Source of the DNA: Gnetum montanum
Taxonomy: Eukaryota > Streptophyta > Gnetopsida > Gnetales > Gnetaceae
DNA: 64,000 nucleotides
Direction: 5' to 3'
Assembly (NCBI GenBank): GCA_015680685.1
Contig: MNCI01002045.1
Location: 458,365 to 522,364, forward strand
Under the pieces are notes generated by a model. It was not told the DNA's origin. It saw only the letters and a list, made by a program, of their open reading frames with translations, and did not search any database. The stretch's first letter is position 1. Each line of letters opens with the position of its first letter. Shown here in pieces: positions 47,700 to 59,510 of the stretch. A program made the translations under genes and the position numbers.

Positions 47700-48330
47700 G
47701 AAAGGAATTATTAGTGGTTGATCATGAACCCAGTTTAAGGTCTTGGTAGACCATGGCCTTACTAGTTTAAGGTCCTAGCAGACCATGCTATGCTAGTTTA
47801 TAGTCCTAATGGATTGTATTATGCTAATTTAACATCATTACCCAAGGACAATCTATGCCAGTTTAGCATCATAGCTGACGAATGCTATGTGAGTTTAACA
47901 TTGTAGCGGATGAGTTGTGCCAGTATAATGTTGTAACAGATGAATTGTGCCAGTTTAACATCATAGTGGATGAATGCTATGCTAGTTTATCATTATAACA
48001 GATGAATGTTATGCCAGTTTAGCATCATAGTGGATGAATGCTGTGCTAGTTTAGCATTATAGCAGATGAGTGCTATGCTAGTTTAGTGTCATAGCAGATG
48101 AACTATGCCAATTTAACATGATAGTGGATGAATGCTTTACTAGTTTAATGTCATAGTGAACGAATTGTGTGTGTGTGTGTGTGTGTGTGTGCTAGTTTAA
48201 CATTGTAGCAGATGAATGCTTTGCTAGTTTAACATCATAGAGGGTGAATCCTTTGCCAGTTTAACATCATAGAAGATGAATTCTTTGCTAGTTTAACATT
48301 GTAGTAGATGAATTATGTGCGTTTCCATAA
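47700..48330. repeat. Degenerate tandem array, about 38-40-bp unit (CTAGTTTAACATCATAG core)
   Basis: About 15 units with consensus near GCTAGTTTAACATCATAGYRGATGAATGCTATG. A (GT)n microsatellite interrupts it at 48166-48191. It resembles, in its TAGTTTAA core, the array at 54350-54730 and the one starting at about 63890. Confidence 0.8.
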
Positions 48331-50327
48331 GGATCTTAATAAGGGGATCTTTTGTGATGTCTCTTGCCTCTAAATTGAGAGCCGTAACTAGATGGTCAGG
48401 CTAGTCTAGTGGTGCTTCTACGGATACTATGTACTTATTGTAAGCTATAGGCTCAACGTCTAGGCAATGATGATCAGTGCATCACTGAATGTCACCATGA
48501 GGCCTTGTGAGGACCAAAGGTGAGAAGATCTGCTCCTACATAACCATGTTGTGTTCCTACAAAAATAAACCAGAAAAATATCAAGTGGCATCTATTTTAA
48601 TGAAGTTAATATGCACAAAATGGGAATAGAAATCTAATGAAATTTTCCTAAGTATGCATGCAAGTTGCTATGGAAGGTAAACATTTTCATGCCAGTTTTA
48701 GGCCTCAGTAGACTAGGAATGTGTCAAACATGTTGTTTCGGGGAAGATCAATCATGCTCAGGTGTGGAATTGACTTGTGCATTTATAGGGCAATGAAAAA
48801 TCATGGTTTTTGAGCTAAGTATGGTTGACTACACTCTCACCCAACTGCACTCTCCATTGGGCATTTGGTGTGGAGCATAGTTCTAGGTTGGTGGATCATT
48901 AAATGACCCCAAGAGGGTATATAGATAGTGTTTTACCATGGTAACTTGTCATTTTTGCCATTTCACCATGACATTGGGAGCGTAGTCTTGCTATTGCTTC
49001 TACCTTCATTGTCAGTGGAGAGTGTAGTTAGGAAAAAGATGATGCACCGGAGTGGATGTCTTCACCCAGGGTTGGTGAACATTGCTATGAGAGAGAGAGT
49101 GTTGAGCCACCTGTTGCAAGAACGTGTGAAGGAGAGGAGGTTGTTTGCGTTAGCCAGGTACACTGATTATGCTCTCCCCATTTTTCTATTTTTTGTTTGT
49201 TCTTATGATTTTTGGAGGGCTTGAGAGTGTAGTCCCATGGTGTTGCCTTGTGTGCCTTACTGTAGTAGTGGCCACCACAATTGCATGCCATTTGGGGTGT
49301 GGCGTAATGATTGGGAGGGTGTGGTGGTAGGGAGTCACTGCGTGGGAGGGTTTTGCTAGGTCATGGGATTTTGTTGGGCTATGGGTTTTTGGCATGTGTG
49401 GGGGATGGGGGATGGATTAGGGCCCTACGCACATCATGCACTGCAACACGACTACAAAGGCCAAGGTTGCAATGGTACACTACTGCACAGCTATAGGGAT
49501 TATGGCTATTATTTGTGTAAGGAGGGGGGCTTAGGCCCCAGGAATTTAGGGCCCTATGGCCATAGCTATGCACTATGTGGTGTGGCTAGGATTCGTGCTT
49601 GGGTTTTGTTGGGATGCGTGTGGTGATGGGGGTGACTGGTCCTTCTCCCCTCCTTTTTTTGTTCTAGTTGTAGGGGTATAGGGTTTGGTATTATGCATTG
49701 CATATCAACATGGTCATAGGGGTTGTGACCACCATTATGTGCAAGTGCTATAAAAGTTTCTTTTTTGTGCTTTGTTTTATTTAGTATGGTGCGACCACGG
49801 GATTTGGGGTCATGCATGAGTTGCACATGGACCAAGGTTGTGTGTAGGGATTTTGGGTTGTGTAGGGTTTATGGCCATAGGGTCTACGGTCATTGTTGTG
49901 CATTGTAGCATGGCTGCTAAGGGTTGTGGCCATGATTGGCAGGGTTTGTGCATCTATTTTTTTATTTTTTTGTTTTTTGGGGTAGTAGCAGAGGTGTGGC
50001 CTATCGCAGTGGTGGAGCAAAGTGGGTTGCTGAGTGTGGCACTGTGGAAAGACTATGCTCTCCACGACCATGGGACTACACTCTCCATGCGTGGAGGGTG
50101 TAGTCTATAGGGAAAGTGCTTAGCAAAATGCATGATCTAGAGGTAGTCAAATTTTGTAGTTTATTTTTTTTGGGACTATGGTCTTCACTGAGGTAGTTTA
50201 GAGTTAGAATTTTTTTGTTTGTTTTTTGACTATGCTCTCCACTGAGGTAGTCCAAAGTTAGTAAAAATTTTGCCAAAATATTATTAACCATGCATGATGC
50301 TAAACTTGCAAAATGTAGCGCTAAGCC
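48331..50327. other. D1 interior, G/T-rich, no gene recognised
   Basis: Contains scattered GACTATGCTCTCC words (49165, 50055, 50228) and many GG(T/C)CATAGG-like words (49500-49950). Open stretches on both strands are low-complexity shadows without domains. Confidence 0.45.
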
Positions 50328-50335
50328 TATAAAAA
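50328..50335 (+). promoter_or_regulatory. TATA-like box of the antisense tract (TATAAAAA)
   Basis: CCTATAAAAACATGC lies about 170 bases before the first probable splice acceptor of the plus-strand gene-like tract. Suggestive placement only. Confidence 0.35.
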
Positions 50336-53300
50336 CATGCTATACCCTAGTGAGTTCCAAGCACATCGAACAAGTTAAGTGATGTCCTACATCAAGGGGC
50401 CCTAGAGTATACTACCAAAATTGCATTTCTGCTAATAAGTTATAATGTATATATCAAAATTTTGCATCTATGTGTACTAACGCTTTTCCTATTGCTTGTT
50501 AATTGTAGGGTGTTGCTAAAGTCCATTCTGATAGTGGTTGAGCTCGTAGGTATCCTCTATTGCAGGAATGAACCTATCCCTAACATGCTTGCACTAGATA
50601 TGCAAGTGGACCATCAAGCGATGTGGTTTTAGCGAGGGGCTCAAGAGTTCCTAGAATATCTACTGTAATTGTTTAGTATGATCATGTGGTCACACTTGGT
50701 AGTGGAGGCTGTTAGCATCATCACAGAGATGTTGTTACTTGGGGCTAATTAGGGCATTTTGAAGTGCATCTCAAATGAGCTTGCTAACAATGTTGATGGG
50801 ATGAGAGGCTCAGGTAGAGATCCCAAGTGCACTTATCAACTATCCAAAGTATGGCACATGATAGGGTTTGCTTATTATAATAAGAGCAACATCCTTTTTA
50901 TCATGCAGCAGTTGCATACCCTGTTCCAGAACCCACCTAGAATCGCCTGCTATGTTGGAGGGCAAGTGCTTCTGTTTCTCTCGCAGTATCTTATGCTATT
51001 TTCCTGTATGAAGTTACTAACAGTTCTATGGTCAATGCCAGGTTTAGAGTTGATGATGATGGCTTGCATGATGATGTGGATACTTTGGACTTAACTTGTA
51101 CTACCTTAGAGGTGTTCTCATCTAGCACAAATGTTCAAGTGGCCATGCTTGAGCAGGAGGGGCACAATTTGGAGGCTTACATCTCCTAGTATCAAAAGGC
51201 ATACGAGTGATGTAGAACCAATGGTTGGTTGGATGAGGAGTGGGCTATTGGTGAGATTAACACTGAAGAGGTGTTTATAGCATCATTCCCATCTCACACT
51301 TCATTTGTACCATATATGAATCTATGTTTTGGTTCATGTGGTTACTTGTGTATGCATTTCAGTTTGCTTCATTTGCATGATGCCAACGTTGTTTTACATT
51401 GTGTTGCAGTGATGATCACCTTAGTCGAGGTGATGGTGATCACCACAGGCAACATAGAGGCCACCCTCATCATGAAATATGGTGATGTAGAGGGTGCGCA
51501 ATACTAGTTGTGCCACAATGCGTCAGATGCACTGATGGCTTAACTCACACATGCTAGGTTAATGAACCTATTCTTGGCCATTAGCTCTAGTATCCTGGTG
51601 GCTAAAATAGTCACCATCATCAACTCCTTTAGTAGTGATGTTAGGCATTTTATCACTTGAATGCATGGTGTGATAGTGGTGCTGGACCTCAGCGAGGCCT
51701 TCTTCATAGATCTCTTCAGCATTCATGCTGATGGCCTGATGATTGTCGATAAGGCCAACAGGGAGGTGGATTGCTATGGGGAGATCAAGGACTGGTTGGA
51801 GGCCGCTCGATCCCACAAGGGCATATTGATCAAAGATGTGCTAGTGCTTGAGGTGTCGTAGCTTTACCCTCTATTCTATGCTTGTGCCTTTCCAAAGTTG
51901 CTTTCCCATGGAAAGATCCTAGGGGTAAAATAAGCATGGATGATAAAGGAGATGTTGCTAGAGGGCACGAGGTTCAACTAGGCTACATACATAGCCATTG
52001 GCCTACATGTAGAGATTTCTAGGCTACAATTCAACCTCTAGCTGAGGTCCCATGTCCATTTCACATTCTTTGCAAAACCTGCAAAGGTTCACGAAGCTTT
52101 TGGTTATGTGAGATGATGGAAAATGGGTAGTGCAGGATCATGAGCAGCTATCTAGGCCATGGATCAAGCATATGTTTTGAACCACAAGTGCAATAAACCT
52201 CCTAGAGGAAATCGATAATTCATTATTAGTAACGGCCAAGGGTCTCGTGGGACACTTGCATTACTCATGGGATAGTGCTGGTAAGGGTCCTCCAGTTGGC
52301 ACCAGGGACATGACTAAGGTAGATCACTACATAGTCGAGATAATGGGGCCATATAAGGCCAAGATATGCCCCTGAGATTATGAAGCCAAGCAGCACAAGG
52401 ATCCAAATCAAGCTACAAATCTTGCATGTAGATGTTGCAGGTTAGTATGCATAGATTCATAGATGCCTTTTTTATGTTTATGTAAATGTTTCTTTATTTT
52501 TATGTTTTTCTGTAATGCCATATTATTAATTAGCTAATGAATGCTATGCATACTAATATGCTAAATGTGTATATGTGTTAATTATAGAAAAATAAGAGAG
52601 GGCTACATGAGCAGCGATTGAGGTGGCAGTGAAGGAAGCACCTCCTCAAGTTGAAGAGGAGAAGGCTCATGGAGAAGAGCCTCATGACGTGGTAGAGGCT
52701 CTCTAGTAGTTGGAGGAAGCGGGCTTGCTTCACCTTGATGGGGGTGATTTTGATAGTTTGTTCGATGGTACACAGCTAGGTGAGCCCCTTGCACTCACAC
52801 CTGAGGGCTTGCTAGGTAATCAACTTGTTCTACCATTTGTCTTCCCTTATTTACTTTAGTATCTTTAGTTGTTAGGCCATATGTTAATTGCATCATTGTA
52901 TTATAGCATCATATGTTCTTGCAAGTGGTTCCAAATCTACCTACCACATCGAGTTGTGGGTAGAGATGCTAGATAAATTGGCCTTCATGGAAGGCGTTGT
53001 TGAAGAGATGGTGGATGGTTTGCGATAAGCAAACCCAAAGCTCAGTATGTGCACAATGTTTTCATTTTATCCTATCATGCTTACTACTTAAATGCTTAGT
53101 TTTTGGCTAAGATGTTTTAGTTGTTGCATGTCTATAGGTCCTAAGCTATAGTGGGACCCGAGCAAGGTGGCCAAGGTGGACATCCTACCTGATATTCCTC
53201 CTAAAGTTGATAAGGTACCTCGTCACATGTACAAGACATTGAAGAAGTGTGCACTTTCTTGTGTGAAGGTGTTATGGGTCTGTAGGTGTTCGAATGAGCA

Positions 53301-54135
53301 CTTGTGAAAATGCGTGCATGAACTTTACGAGAGGGTGACTAGCCAAGATGAGAAGATCAAGAATCTTCAATTTAGATATGACTTCATAGTGGCTAAATTA
53401 CAAGAAGATTGCACCTGGTGTACCTCTGAGATCGAGTATGCTAGATATTGAATAGCTCTTAGAGGTAAGAACAAGGCCATGCAGGAGTTGATAGAGCAGT
53501 AGCTCTAGATGGATTTGTTCACCCAGAAGAACCATGATTGGAAGAATTACAACACAAAGGTTTATTGGTGGGGATAGATGCAAAAGAATTACAAGCATTA
53601 GTACAAGCAAGAGTGTGACACGTACTTGTGATGGTACAAGAAGGAGTCTACCAAATGCTGCCACCTCGAGATGATTTTTGAGGTGATTGACGAAAAGCAA
53701 GCATATGATTTGTTTGCATAGAGCACAGTTGTGAGTGACTCTCCTATGAGATAGATTATCACTACCTCTAGAGAGGTCTCTTCTGCTACATTTTTGATGG
53801 AGTTGCCCACATGGACCATTGTGAATAAAGGTAAGACCCTTACATGCATTAACTTTGGCTAGGAGGATTGGATGCAACTTTTTGAGGTTGAGATCCCTCG
53901 ACGCTTAGAGGTTGGCCTTGGAAAGTTACCTCTAGAACTCACCGATGCAGGACCCTCTTAGGTTAGTTAGTTTTTATGCTTTTCATGTTTTAAGTTAGCT
54001 CATATAGTGCATGTTTGCTTACTAATTGCACATGTTGGTTAATGCTTGTGGTAGATAACAAGCAATGCCGCAAGCCCTAGCAACACAGTGAAGGGAGGAG
54101 AACTTCCGTCCTCACTTAGTGCTACTAGTTAAGCA
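50336..54135 (+). pseudogene. Antisense, intron-containing gene-like tract inside D1 (family unknown)
   Basis: The plus strand, opposite to D1, has coding-like runs with few stops, mostly TAG/TAA where TGG/CAG/CAA would fit, separated by probable introns: acceptor at 50508; acceptor at 51409; introns 52441-52587, 52816-52906, 53045-53137 and 53962-54054, all GT-AG with T-rich acceptors. Runs include KCISNELANNVDGMRGSG (50765 on), TLDLTCTTLEVF, WLDEEWAIGEINTEEVF (51220 on), VVLDLSEAFFIDLFSIHADG (51670 on) and a charged, helix-prone part with ERVTSQDEKIKNLQFRYDF (53320 on). I do not recognise the family. It could be a captured host gene or the antisense extra reading frame known from some Tat-lineage elements. 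It is not functional as read. Confidence 0.55.
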
Positions 54136-54349
54136 TGACTAGATGTACATCATGCTGAGCTTTTTTTTTTATACATTTTTGCCATGTGATGCTATTCATG
54201 CTATGTATTGCTATGCATATTACATTTGCTAGATCATTATTTGCTATGTGTAAACTTTTATCCTTATGTGACAATTTTATTGCATTTGCTATGAGTGTGT
54301 GATTCTGGGCCATTACGAGCCATAGTGGTACTAGGCCACTGAAATTCAT

Positions 54350-54730
54350 AAAAATTTTGTCGTTAGTTTAAAGCCTTGATGGATCCCATACTAGTTTAAG
54401 GCCATAGCAGGAGGGCCAATTCTAGTTTTTTGGCCATTTTAGGCCATGTGTTGCTAGTTTAAGCCATAGAAAGCCAAGGTGCTAGTTTTAGGCCATTCCA
54501 AGCCATAGTGAGAATAGTAGTTTATGGCCATTTCAGGCCTCTATGAAGAAATTAAAAGTGATAGTTTTATGCCATTCCAAGCTACAAGGTTGCTAGTTTA
54601 AGGCCATAGCCGATCGTGTTGATAGTTTAAGGTCATTCTTGGGCTGTGGTGATGGAGATCAAGAGTGGTAGTTTAAGGCCGTTTTGGGCCATAATGTTGG
54701 TAGTTTAAGGCCATGGTGGGCTGGGTATTG
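54350..54730. repeat. Degenerate array with TAGTTTAAGGCCAT core
   Basis: About ten units, 30-45 bp apart, each with (T)AGTTTAAGGCCAT followed by variable text ending GGGCC or CAAGCC. It lies between the antisense tract and the D1 protease. Element E shows the reverse complement of the same kind of array at its visible end. Confidence 0.75.
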
Positions 54731-54999
54731 CCATGTCTCTTTTTGTAATTTTTGCTTTTATGGTTTTTATGCATTTTGATGTTTTAAAGAAATGACTACA
54801 GAAGTGTAAAATAACAAGAAAATGCCTAAACAAAGCAGATGAATGCAAGAACCAAGAAAATAAATGCATAAACTAAGCCATTAATCTAAATGAAAATAAC
54901 ATGCTATGGTGCTAACCTAATGTGACACAAATGCAATAGAAGTAGAGAGTAGGGTATAGGACATATAAAAGCAAATAGTGGGCAGGCGCCTAGCTTATT
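54731..54999. other. A-rich spacer in D1
   Basis: Contains many AAATGCATAAAC-type words and no coding signal; element E has the equivalent at about 63640-63880. Confidence 0.45.
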
Positions 55000-55770
55000 T
55001 TGGACTAAGTGGGTACCTTAATAGCATGGTTGCTTCCTAGCCCGGTGTGGGTTAGGGGGTGCATAGGGCATGGATTGCACTATCCAGTATTCCACTTGAC
55101 CCTTGCTACGTTAAAGGGAAACTTTGCCCAAAGGGCATTCTTCGGGAGATCGTTGGCTTCCACTACTTCTTTGGGTGCATCAGCCTCATGCATTTCTTTG
55201 TCTACCATAGCTGCATCATCAAGAAAATTTAATCTTCGACCCTTGCTTTATATATACATTGTTAATGGAGATAGGAGTGGCATTATCACCATGGATGATA
55301 ACTTCATCATCTTCGTATGGAAGGTGGATCTCCTGATGAATTGGAGACGATATGGCTTGTAAGTAGGCTAACCAAGGCCTACCTAGTATCAAGTTAAAGC
55401 TTGAAATCTCCTCTATGATAATGAATTTGGTAGTGGTGGGGAATTAATCCCTCACTACAAAAGCTATGGTGACTGTGCCCCTAACAATAACACATGATCC
55501 ATCAAAGGATTTTAGACATGTGGTTTTCATTGGATTGACCTGGTTTGCAAGGCCTAGCTTGTTGACAATGGTGTATAGAATTACATTTGTCACTGCCCCA
55601 TCATCAACGTGCACTCTAAAAATCTTGCATTGCTCAACATATATGGTGATGAACATGACAGATATTATGACCTCACCCTTCCTAGGGTTGACCTTAATTG
55701 CTTCATTGCAAAATGCTAGGGATGTGGAACTTGATTCCTGTAGTGTAGGGGGCAACATCACTATGTGGAT
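55000..55770 (-). pseudogene. Element D1 protease remnant
   Basis: The open piece 55444-55761 contains KVNPRKGEVIISVMFITIYV, then VHVDDGAVTNVILYTIVNKLGL, where Asp-Asp-Gly-Ala sits at the aspartic-protease active-site position. Further on, past a stop, comes ILGRPWLAYLQAISSPIHQ, the usual ending of Tat/Ogre and Athila proteases. Element E carries the same segment at 62729-63350. The protease would cut the polyprotein. Confidence 0.7.
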
Positions 55771-58694
55771 GGAACTCTAATTTTTAGGAATGTCTTCCAT
55801 GATAGGAATGAAGGTTAACATCCATACCAATGCTTTACAGGGGACAGATGAGGTCATGATTAGGTCATACAAGCTTAGTGTTGTATTTTTTTGCTTAACT
55901 TAGGCTAATGCATCGACAAAGTCATTACCATTGGTCATGTTTTTGTTGGCTTTGACTTCCTCCATGTAGCCTAAGAGATGAATTTATCATGGAGGTGACT
56001 TGGGCTTTGTTGGATTGGCCTATGTAGGGACCTCAGTGCTTGGTTGTGATTTGCTGGTTGTGGCCTCCTTAATTATTTTGGCCATGGGGATCATAGATAC
56101 AGGGAGTCGCTTTAGTGATCCAAGTGCTCTTTGGTCTTCACATTGCCTAATCATTCTATCTACATGACGCTCATTAGGTCTCCCGGGTTGCCACCTAAAG
56201 GATCTGCTAATGGTGCCAATAGCATTGACCCTTGGATGGAAATGGAATAACGCATTGGCTATCGATGGGCTTTGGACAGGTGAAGGGTTAGCACGTTGTG
56301 GCATCTTGAAAATGAAGGGTAGTTGAACTATTGTTGTTGTGACATGTTGTGGAGCCCTAACCATAAAGGGAATTGTAGGTGCTTGAGGTGGCACTCTGAT
56401 AATAAAAGAAGGCCTCAATCTTGTAGGGGCCGAGGGGACCCTTGCACTACTAGGGGGCACGTAGACCATGAATGGCTGCTGCACTAGTTCCAAGTTTTCA
56501 TTAATGTTGATAGCACTTATGACATAGACAACATCATCTACATTTAGAGGGTGCTTGTACACCCTCATAGACTAGTTCTATGGCCTGATTGGGTTTGTAG
56601 CATTGAGGACTAGCTTGCCTCTATTGATCACCTTTTGCAGATCATCTTATAAGGCTAGGTAGAACTCCATGCTATGACCTGACAACTGGTCGTAATGGTA
56701 GAGCCGATCTAGCCTAAAATGTTTTGGGACTAGGGGCTTATTTAATGCTTCCAAAGTGGGGTTTCTAAGTAGCTCATAGTATCTATCATGCCTTTGATAG
56801 GCATCCTCAGACATTTGCTTATATGAGATGTGCTCAGCTTTTAACAGTTGTTCTAGTAGATTTGAGGGCTTTAGTGGCAATGGGATGTACTTGGAATGAT
56901 CCTTGTGCTTGAAGTTAGGCCTTTGATTGACTTGCATCATGGCCATTATAGATGGAGACTAGTTGGTTACCTTAGCACCAAGGTTGGCAGCTTTGTTGTT
57001 GGCTAGGGCTTTGGGTGGCCTAGCTGTTAGCTCCTAATTGATTGCCTTGCCCTCTTTGTCTACCACTACCACCATTATAGTTTGCTTTCCCTTATCCTTA
57101 TCTCTCCTATCATGCTGGTTCTTATAAGCCATGTAGGCTAGGTCCTTATTGGCTTCCATCACATCCTCTATGCTCTTAGTTTGGGCAAAGGCCTGGCTTA
57201 GGGATTGCAAGCCTAAGTAGTATAGCTTCGACTCTATGAAATCATTAACCGCACCCTTGAAAATAGCTAAGAGATGTGCCTCGGCTATGGACTCTTGTAT
57301 TTCATCTAATGAGGAACTCCATCATTGGATGAATTTTTGCATGGGCTCTAAGTGGCCTTGCTTAACCTACATTAGTTGGTCCAAGATTTCTTTCAGTGTT
57401 AGGTTGTACTTGAAGTGAATCACAAATTGGCTTAAGAGGTCTTCCAAAGAGGAGATAGAGTTTTTGGGCAGAGCACAGTACCAGTCTAACACTTTGCTAC
57501 ATGGCAAACATGTGTGTGATGGCATGTGGCCATGCTTGCAATAGTAAACACTTTGACTTAAATATGACCAGATGTGCATTACGGTTTGCCTCATCATTGT
57601 ACTTGGTGAACTAAGGTAGTGGGACCCTAGTTGGTAGAGTTAGAGGTGGGACCATAGGACTTATAGGATTGTCCTGGTAGAAGTCCACCACTTTGGAAAT
57701 TTTAGAGGAGGAAACTTTGAGTCACTTCACCTCTTCTATCAAGGTTTGGATCACTTGGAACACATGGTCTAAATTTTGGGATGCTCTAGCTGGCTACATT
57801 GGTTATGCTATTTGTTGTGCTGGTTGTGTAGCCCATGATCTAGTCATAAGTTGTGAAACCAACAAGGTGCTTGATGCATTGGCTATGTTATAGGGATAGT
57901 AATTGGAGCAAGCCATGCATATGCGGGTTGGACTGACATCAAGGATGATGATGAAACAGGTAGGACGTAGGGTGCTTGAGTCATTTGGGACCTAGAGACG
58001 AGCCTTGCATGAACATATGGTTGAGCTGGCATGACTGTTGTTGGCAAAGATGGCTGGGTAGGTTGAGATGATGCTATGAAGAATAAGTTGAAGGAAGATG
58101 TTACATCATAATGCATGTATTGTGTCTAATGGGTTGCCACTATAGGCATAGATCTAAGCTTGATAGAGTGGCAAGGTGATGCCAGTGTTATGATTGTCTT
58201 GGGGAGGATGGATGAATTGAACCTAGGAGGGGCTAGAATAGGGATTACATATTGAAATATGGTGTGAAAGATGATCTCATGTTCAGAGAAAGCTTCGAAC
58301 TTATCCTCTCTTCCTATAAGGCTTCCTCGTAGTTAGTTCCCACGTCATGCTCATCTACTTGGATGAGTTGGGATAAGAATTGGTGGTGGGACTTTGTGAG
58401 TTGGATGATGTTAAATGAGGAGGGGATGTACTTCCATCCATCTTAGTGGATTAGTTCAAAGTCCCATTTTTCCTCCATGTTAAGGCAATATATATGTAAC
58501 CTTGCTTGGACCTTTGCATATATAAAGTTGTATTGCTCATTGTTGAGCATGACATCCTCTAGGCTACGTAGCCTAAGGGATTACCTTAGCCTGGCCATCA
58601 TGAGATTCACAAGGTTGTCAATCTTGGTCTCTTGTTGGATAGGTAAGATATCAAGTATGTTTTAAATTAACATTGAAGGTTGAGCTAGGTTCAT
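55771..58694 (-). pseudogene. Element D1 gag
   Basis: ATG at 58694 (MNLAQPSM) is the start shared with element E. The core lies at 57367-57597: VLDWYCALPKNSISSLEDL and FVIHFKYNLTLKEIL, followed after a stop by MQKFIQ and WSSSLDEI, an order typical of Tat/Ogre gag. Then come a Lys-rich linker, the conserved HKDHSKYIPLPLKPSNLLEQ (56647-56946), KHFRLDRLYHYDQLSGHSMEF, and a Pro-rich segment (56020-56568). Gag forms the RNA-packaging particle. Several stops, mostly of the Gln/Trp-to-stop type, break it. Confidence 0.75.
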
Positions 58695-59111
58695 GGTTGT
58701 AGATTGAATTGTAAAGGGAAATTGCTGGTTGCAAAATATAGTGGACCAAGCTGAAACTAACTTTGTTTTGGCTGATACCACTAACTACACTCTCCACTAT
58801 GGAGAGATAACTATGCTATCTATGCTAACTATGATTTCCACTGCAAAGAGCCAACTACATTCTCCATGACAAAGAGCTGACTATGCTATCTATGTTGGAG
58901 ATGACTATGCTCCAATTGAGGATAATGGCAACTTAGCAAAATAGTCAAGAGAAGTGCAATTTGGGGTTGCTATGCAAGGTCCTGAGGGGACCAACTATAG
59001 GATGCAATCTACATTAATGGATCAGTTAACAACTACGATATAGAGAGCTCACGAAACAATCTCAATGGAGCTTGAAAAAATGGATTTTTCACTCCTTCTA
59101 GCACTAGAAAC
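58695..59111 (-). other. Element D1 leader and likely primer region
   Basis: Just inside the 5' LTR the element strand reads GTTTCTAGTGCTAGAAGGAG (59092-59111), matching element E's GTTTTTGGTGCTAGAAGGAG. Several GACTATGCT / AGCATAG words occur at 58780-58920. Confidence 0.55.
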
Positions 59112-59462
59112 TATGGTGACTGAAAATGTTGGTGGCTAGAACATTGAGGTCCACAAGCACATAGCCTAACCTCAAATCCAAGTGAGGGCCTATTAGAGGT
59201 AGAGACGGGGTGCCCTGAATGATCTGTCCAATTGAACAGGGACTTATTGGATGTGATGGGGGTGTAGCATGGTTAGTTTCAGTGCTGATGCAAAGCAATG
59301 CTAAGTGTTCAAGTGATGTCAATGATGTTAGTGGGGTTGAGCATAGTCAAGATTTGTTTAGCAAAAATGAGGATGTCAACATGCAGAGACCACCACCCAA
59401 GTGTAGTGTTAGGTTTGACTATGCTGTGAAACAGTGGAAAATGTAAATAAAATGCAAAAAGT

Positions 59463-59510
<48 letters not shown>

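Noticed and set aside
48166-48191. (GT)n run as a regulatory Z-DNA element
   Set aside because: A short microsatellite inside a degenerate array; no gene nearby to regulate.
49311-50110. Several overlapping open stretches in the G/T-rich part of D1
   Set aside because: Open on both strands at once because of base composition; no family likeness and no intron pattern like that of 50336-54135.
53831-53862. Additional intron in the antisense tract
   Set aside because: GT and AG are present but the 32-base length is too short for a plant intron.
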